In this document: piece by piece, positions 61,951-64,000 of the stretch
Layout of the letters: every line of letters starts with the position of its first letter
Numbering within the stretch: position 1 is the stretch's first letter
NCBI GenBank assembly: GCA_963707465.1
Contig: CAVPQK010000013.1
Span: forward strand, 496,001-560,000
Origin: Bog-159 sp963707465
GTDB taxonomy: Bacteria > Acidobacteriota > Terriglobia > Bryobacterales > Bryobacteraceae
Direction of reading: 5' to 3'
Length of the DNA: 64,000 bases
The notes under the pieces: generated by a model
What the model saw: the letters and a program-made list of their open reading frames with translations, nothing else
Database searches by the model: none
What the model was told of the DNA's origin: nothing
Position numbers and translations under genes: made by a program

Positions 61951-64000
61951 CGATCCCATCAGGGCTCTGGCGGAACGCACCGCGCTGGTTGACGGCATGG
62001 TGGAGGGGTTCGCCCGCGAACGGCTGTGGCCGTCTTTTCCCGCCGGCCTGACCTTGATCGCCGTGGGCGGCTACGGCCGTCGCCATCTGTTTCCCTATTC
62101 CGACGTGGATCTGCTTCTGTTGGTGGAAAGCGGCCGGCTGGCGCAGGATGCTCCCGAGTCGATCTCGGCCTTTATCCGCGCGTTATGGGATTCCGGGCTG
62201 CGCCTCAGCCATTCCGTGCGCACGCCAGAGGAATGCGCTGAGATCCACGATCAAAACATCGAGCTGAACGTCAGCCTGCTGGATCAGCGATTCCTGGCCG
62301 GCGACCGGGCGCTGTATGCCAGGTTTGCCGAGCGGCTGCCGCGCTTCCTGCACGCCCAGCGCGACCCGTTAATGCGCAACCTGACCAGCCTCAGCCGCGA
62401 ACGCCACCGGAAGTATCAGAACACTTACTATCACCTGGAACCGAACATTAAGGATACGCCAGGCGGCTTGCGCGACTATCAGTTGGTGCGGTGGCTAGCC
62501 CAGATTCGCGGTGTCGAGGCTCCCCAGATCGAGCCCGCGTTTCTGTTTCTGGCGCGTTTGCGTTGCTTTCTGCACTCTCGCGCCGGACGAGATCAGAACG
62601 CGCTCACTTTCGACGCTCAGGAGCAGGCGGCGGTTTACTTCGGGGCGCCCGGCGCGGCGCAATGGATGCGCGACTATTTTCGCCACGCGCGCGATCTGTA
62701 TCGCGCCGCCGTGCGCGAGCTGGAATCGAGCGAAGCGCAATCGAGTTCGCTGTTTGCGCAATTCAAAGACTGGCGCACTCGCCTCTCGAACGCGGATTTC
62801 AGCGTGGCGCGCGAGCGGGTGCACCTGCGCGCGCCGCATGCATTGGAGGCTGATCCGGAGCTGGCGCTGCGCCTGTTTCAGTTCGTGGCGCGCCACGGCA
62901 TTCGCCCGTCTGCCACGGCCGAGCAAAGCGTATCCGCCGCCGTGCCGCAATTGGCGCAATGGTTTTCCACGCCGCAGCCGGTCTGGCCGGCGCTTAAGGA
63001 GATTCTATCGCTGCCATACGCCGCCGAAGCCGTGCGCGGCATGCACGAGACTGGCGTGTTGCGCGCGCTGTTTCCCGAAATGGCGCAGATCGAGTGCCTG
63101 GTCATAAGGGACTTCTATCATCGCTACACGGTGGACGAGCACACGCTGGTCGCGTTACAGGCTGTGGCGGGCCTGCGCGGAACCCGCGAGCCGGACGTCA
63201 AGCGCTACACCGATCTGCTATCGGAAATGGAAGAGCCGGCCTTGTTGCTCTGCGCGCTGCTGTTCCACGACGTAGGCAAAGGGGCCGCCAACGGGGCGCA
63301 TGCGGAAGCCTCGCTGCGCGCCGCCGAGCCGGCGCTCGAGCGCATTGGGATGCCGCGAGCCGATCGCGATCTGGTCGGGTTTCTCATCCGGCAGCATCTG
63401 GAAATGTCCGCGGTGATGAACTCGCGCGACCTGCAGGATCCAGCCACCGCGCGCCACATGGCCGCGCGCGTGGAAACCGTGGAGCGCTTGAAGGCGCTTA
63501 CCCTGATGACCTACGCGGATATCAGCGCCGTCAATCCGTCCGCCATGACGCCTTGGCGCGCCGAGGTGCTCTGGCAGCTCTATCTGCTCGCCTACAACGA
63601 GCTGACGCGCGAACTGGAAACCTCCCGCATCCCCAGCGTCCCGTCCGAGACGCCCCAGAAACGCGCCTTTCTCGCGGGCCTGCCGACGCGCTATGCGCGC
63701 ACGCATACGGCGGAGGAGATCGATGCGCACCTTGGCTTGGACGGTGTTTTCCGCCAGCGCGGTGTGGCCCTCTCGCTCGAAAAGGTGGCGGCCGCCTGGC
63801 GCCTGACGCTGGTAACCGCCGATCGGCCGTTTCTGTTCGCTTCGGTGGCCGGCACCCTTTCCAGCTTCGGCATGAATATTCTGAAGGCCGAAGCATTCTC
63901 CAATAGCCAGGGCACCGTGCTCGACACGTTTACCTTTGCCGATCCCACCCGCACGCTGGAACTAAATCCTACCGAAATGGACCGGTTGCGCCTCACCGTG
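61937..64000 (+). CDS. glnD: [Protein-PII] uridylyltransferase / uridylyl-removing enzyme (3' end outside window)
   Basis: The first 688 codons of GlnD from ATG 61937 (GTG 61931 is the alternative); the gene runs past the right edge. The nucleotidyltransferase motif is VGGYGRRHLFPYSDVDLLLL, with the DxD pair kept, though most GlnD have Glu where this has His (GRRHL). EPNIKDTPGGLRDYQLVRWL is the family block after it. The HD domain that removes UMP has YTVDEHTLVAL and LLFHDVGKG. An ACT domain begins near residue 620 (TLVTADRPFLFASVAGTLSS then GMNILKAEAF); a second would lie beyond the window. It uridylylates PII at Tyr51 when glutamine is low. Confidence 0.93.
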   Translation, partial: MPPCNDPIRALAERTALVDGMVEGFARERLWPSFPAGLTLIAVGGYGRRHLFPYSDVDLLLLVESGRLAQDAPESISAFIRALWDSGLRLSHSVRTPEECAEIHDQNIELNVSLLDQRFLAGDRALYARFAERLPRFLHAQRDPLMRNLTSLSRERHRKYQNTYYHLEPNIKDTPGGLRDYQLVRWLAQIRGVEAPQIEPAFLFLARLRCFLHSRAGRDQNALTFDAQEQAAVYFGAPGAAQWMRDYFRHARDLYRAAVRELESSEAQSSSLFAQFKDWRTRLSNADFSVARERVHLRAPHALEADPELALRLFQFVARHGIRPSATAEQSVSAAVPQLAQWFSTPQPVWPALKEILSLPYAAEAVRGMHETGVLRALFPEMAQIECLVIRDFYHRYTVDEHTLVALQAVAGLRGTREPDVKRYTDLLSEMEEPALLLCALLFHDVGKGAANGAHAEASLRAAEPALERIGMPRADRDLVGFLIRQHLEMSAVMNSRDLQDPATARHMAARVETVERLKALTLMTYADISAVNPSAMTPWRAEVLWQLYLLAYNELTRELETSRIPSVPSETPQKRAFLAGLPTRYARTHTAEEIDAHLGLDGVFRQRGVALSLEKVAAAWRLTLVTADRPFLFASVAGTLSSFGMNILKAEAFSNSQGTVLDTFTFADPTRTLELNPTEMDRLRLTV

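Overview
The window is GC-rich bacterial chromosome. Its gene content points to an acidobacterium of the Solibacter/Bryobacterales type: two tandem 'VWFA-related Acidobacterial domain' proteins, a large TonB-receptor-like protein with an N-terminal carboxypeptidase-regulatory-like domain, an ECF-like sigma factor directly upstream of a Ser/Thr kinase with a long helical C-terminus, GloVer-type repeat protein remnants, and many short palindromic repeats between genes. This is inferred from family content; no rRNA or tRNA gene was seen. The last gene (glnD) is cut by the right edge.

Layout. 0-6.8 kb: GHMP kinase, P5C dehydrogenase, two overlapping TolC-family genes. 6.8-9.5 kb: a GMC oxidoreductase on the minus strand. 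9.5-13.2 kb: a TonB-dependent-receptor-like outer membrane protein with a promoter candidate and a clear terminator. 13.3-19.2 kb: tandem VWFA-related paralogues, a cysteine-cluster protein and an MbfA-type ferritin/VIT protein. 19.2-25.4 kb: DUF192 protein and an AddB/AddA-like helicase-nuclease pair. 25.4-32.2 kb: a tight minus-strand run (cyclase-family hydrolase, APH-like phosphotransferase, histidine phosphatase, MaoC hot-dog protein, SGNH-like protein, AlgI-like MBOAT, enolase-superfamily dehydratase). 32.2-34.8 kb: DtxR-type regulator, LOG-family protein, lpxD. 35-39.3 kb: TadE- and TadG-like proteins, a multicopper oxidase, a propeller-like protein. 39.3-44.3 kb: GT4 glycosyltransferase, glucose dehydrogenase and GH63-like glucosidase, the last two translationally coupled.

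44.3-49.7 kb is the accessory part. It holds a 0.7 kb array of diverged repeats, a BrnT-BrnA toxin-antitoxin pair fused into one reading frame, remnants of a restriction-type helicase/endonuclease, a DUF4258 gene broken by a frameshift next to its DUF2283 partner, and a 707-aa protein. That protein joins a nucleoside-deoxyribosyltransferase/TIR-like N-terminus, a helical TPR-like middle and a SLOG-like C-terminus. It looks like an eroding defence/conflict island, and the 707-aa protein is the best candidate for an unusual system.

49.7-64 kb: S9 peptidase, ASCH-like protein, GH38 alpha-mannosidase, a repeat-filled spacer, an Old Yellow Enzyme, the sigma factor-kinase pair with a rearranged 3' end running into two inverted GloVer fragments, then glnB and glnD (PII nitrogen signalling).

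Two dispersed repeat families recur across the window. One (GTCAGGAGAC-type) sits at gene 3' ends and supplies the last codons and stops of three genes. The other (GTGGGGCAGGC-type palindromes) lies between genes, and in one case inside the addA coding sequence in frame.
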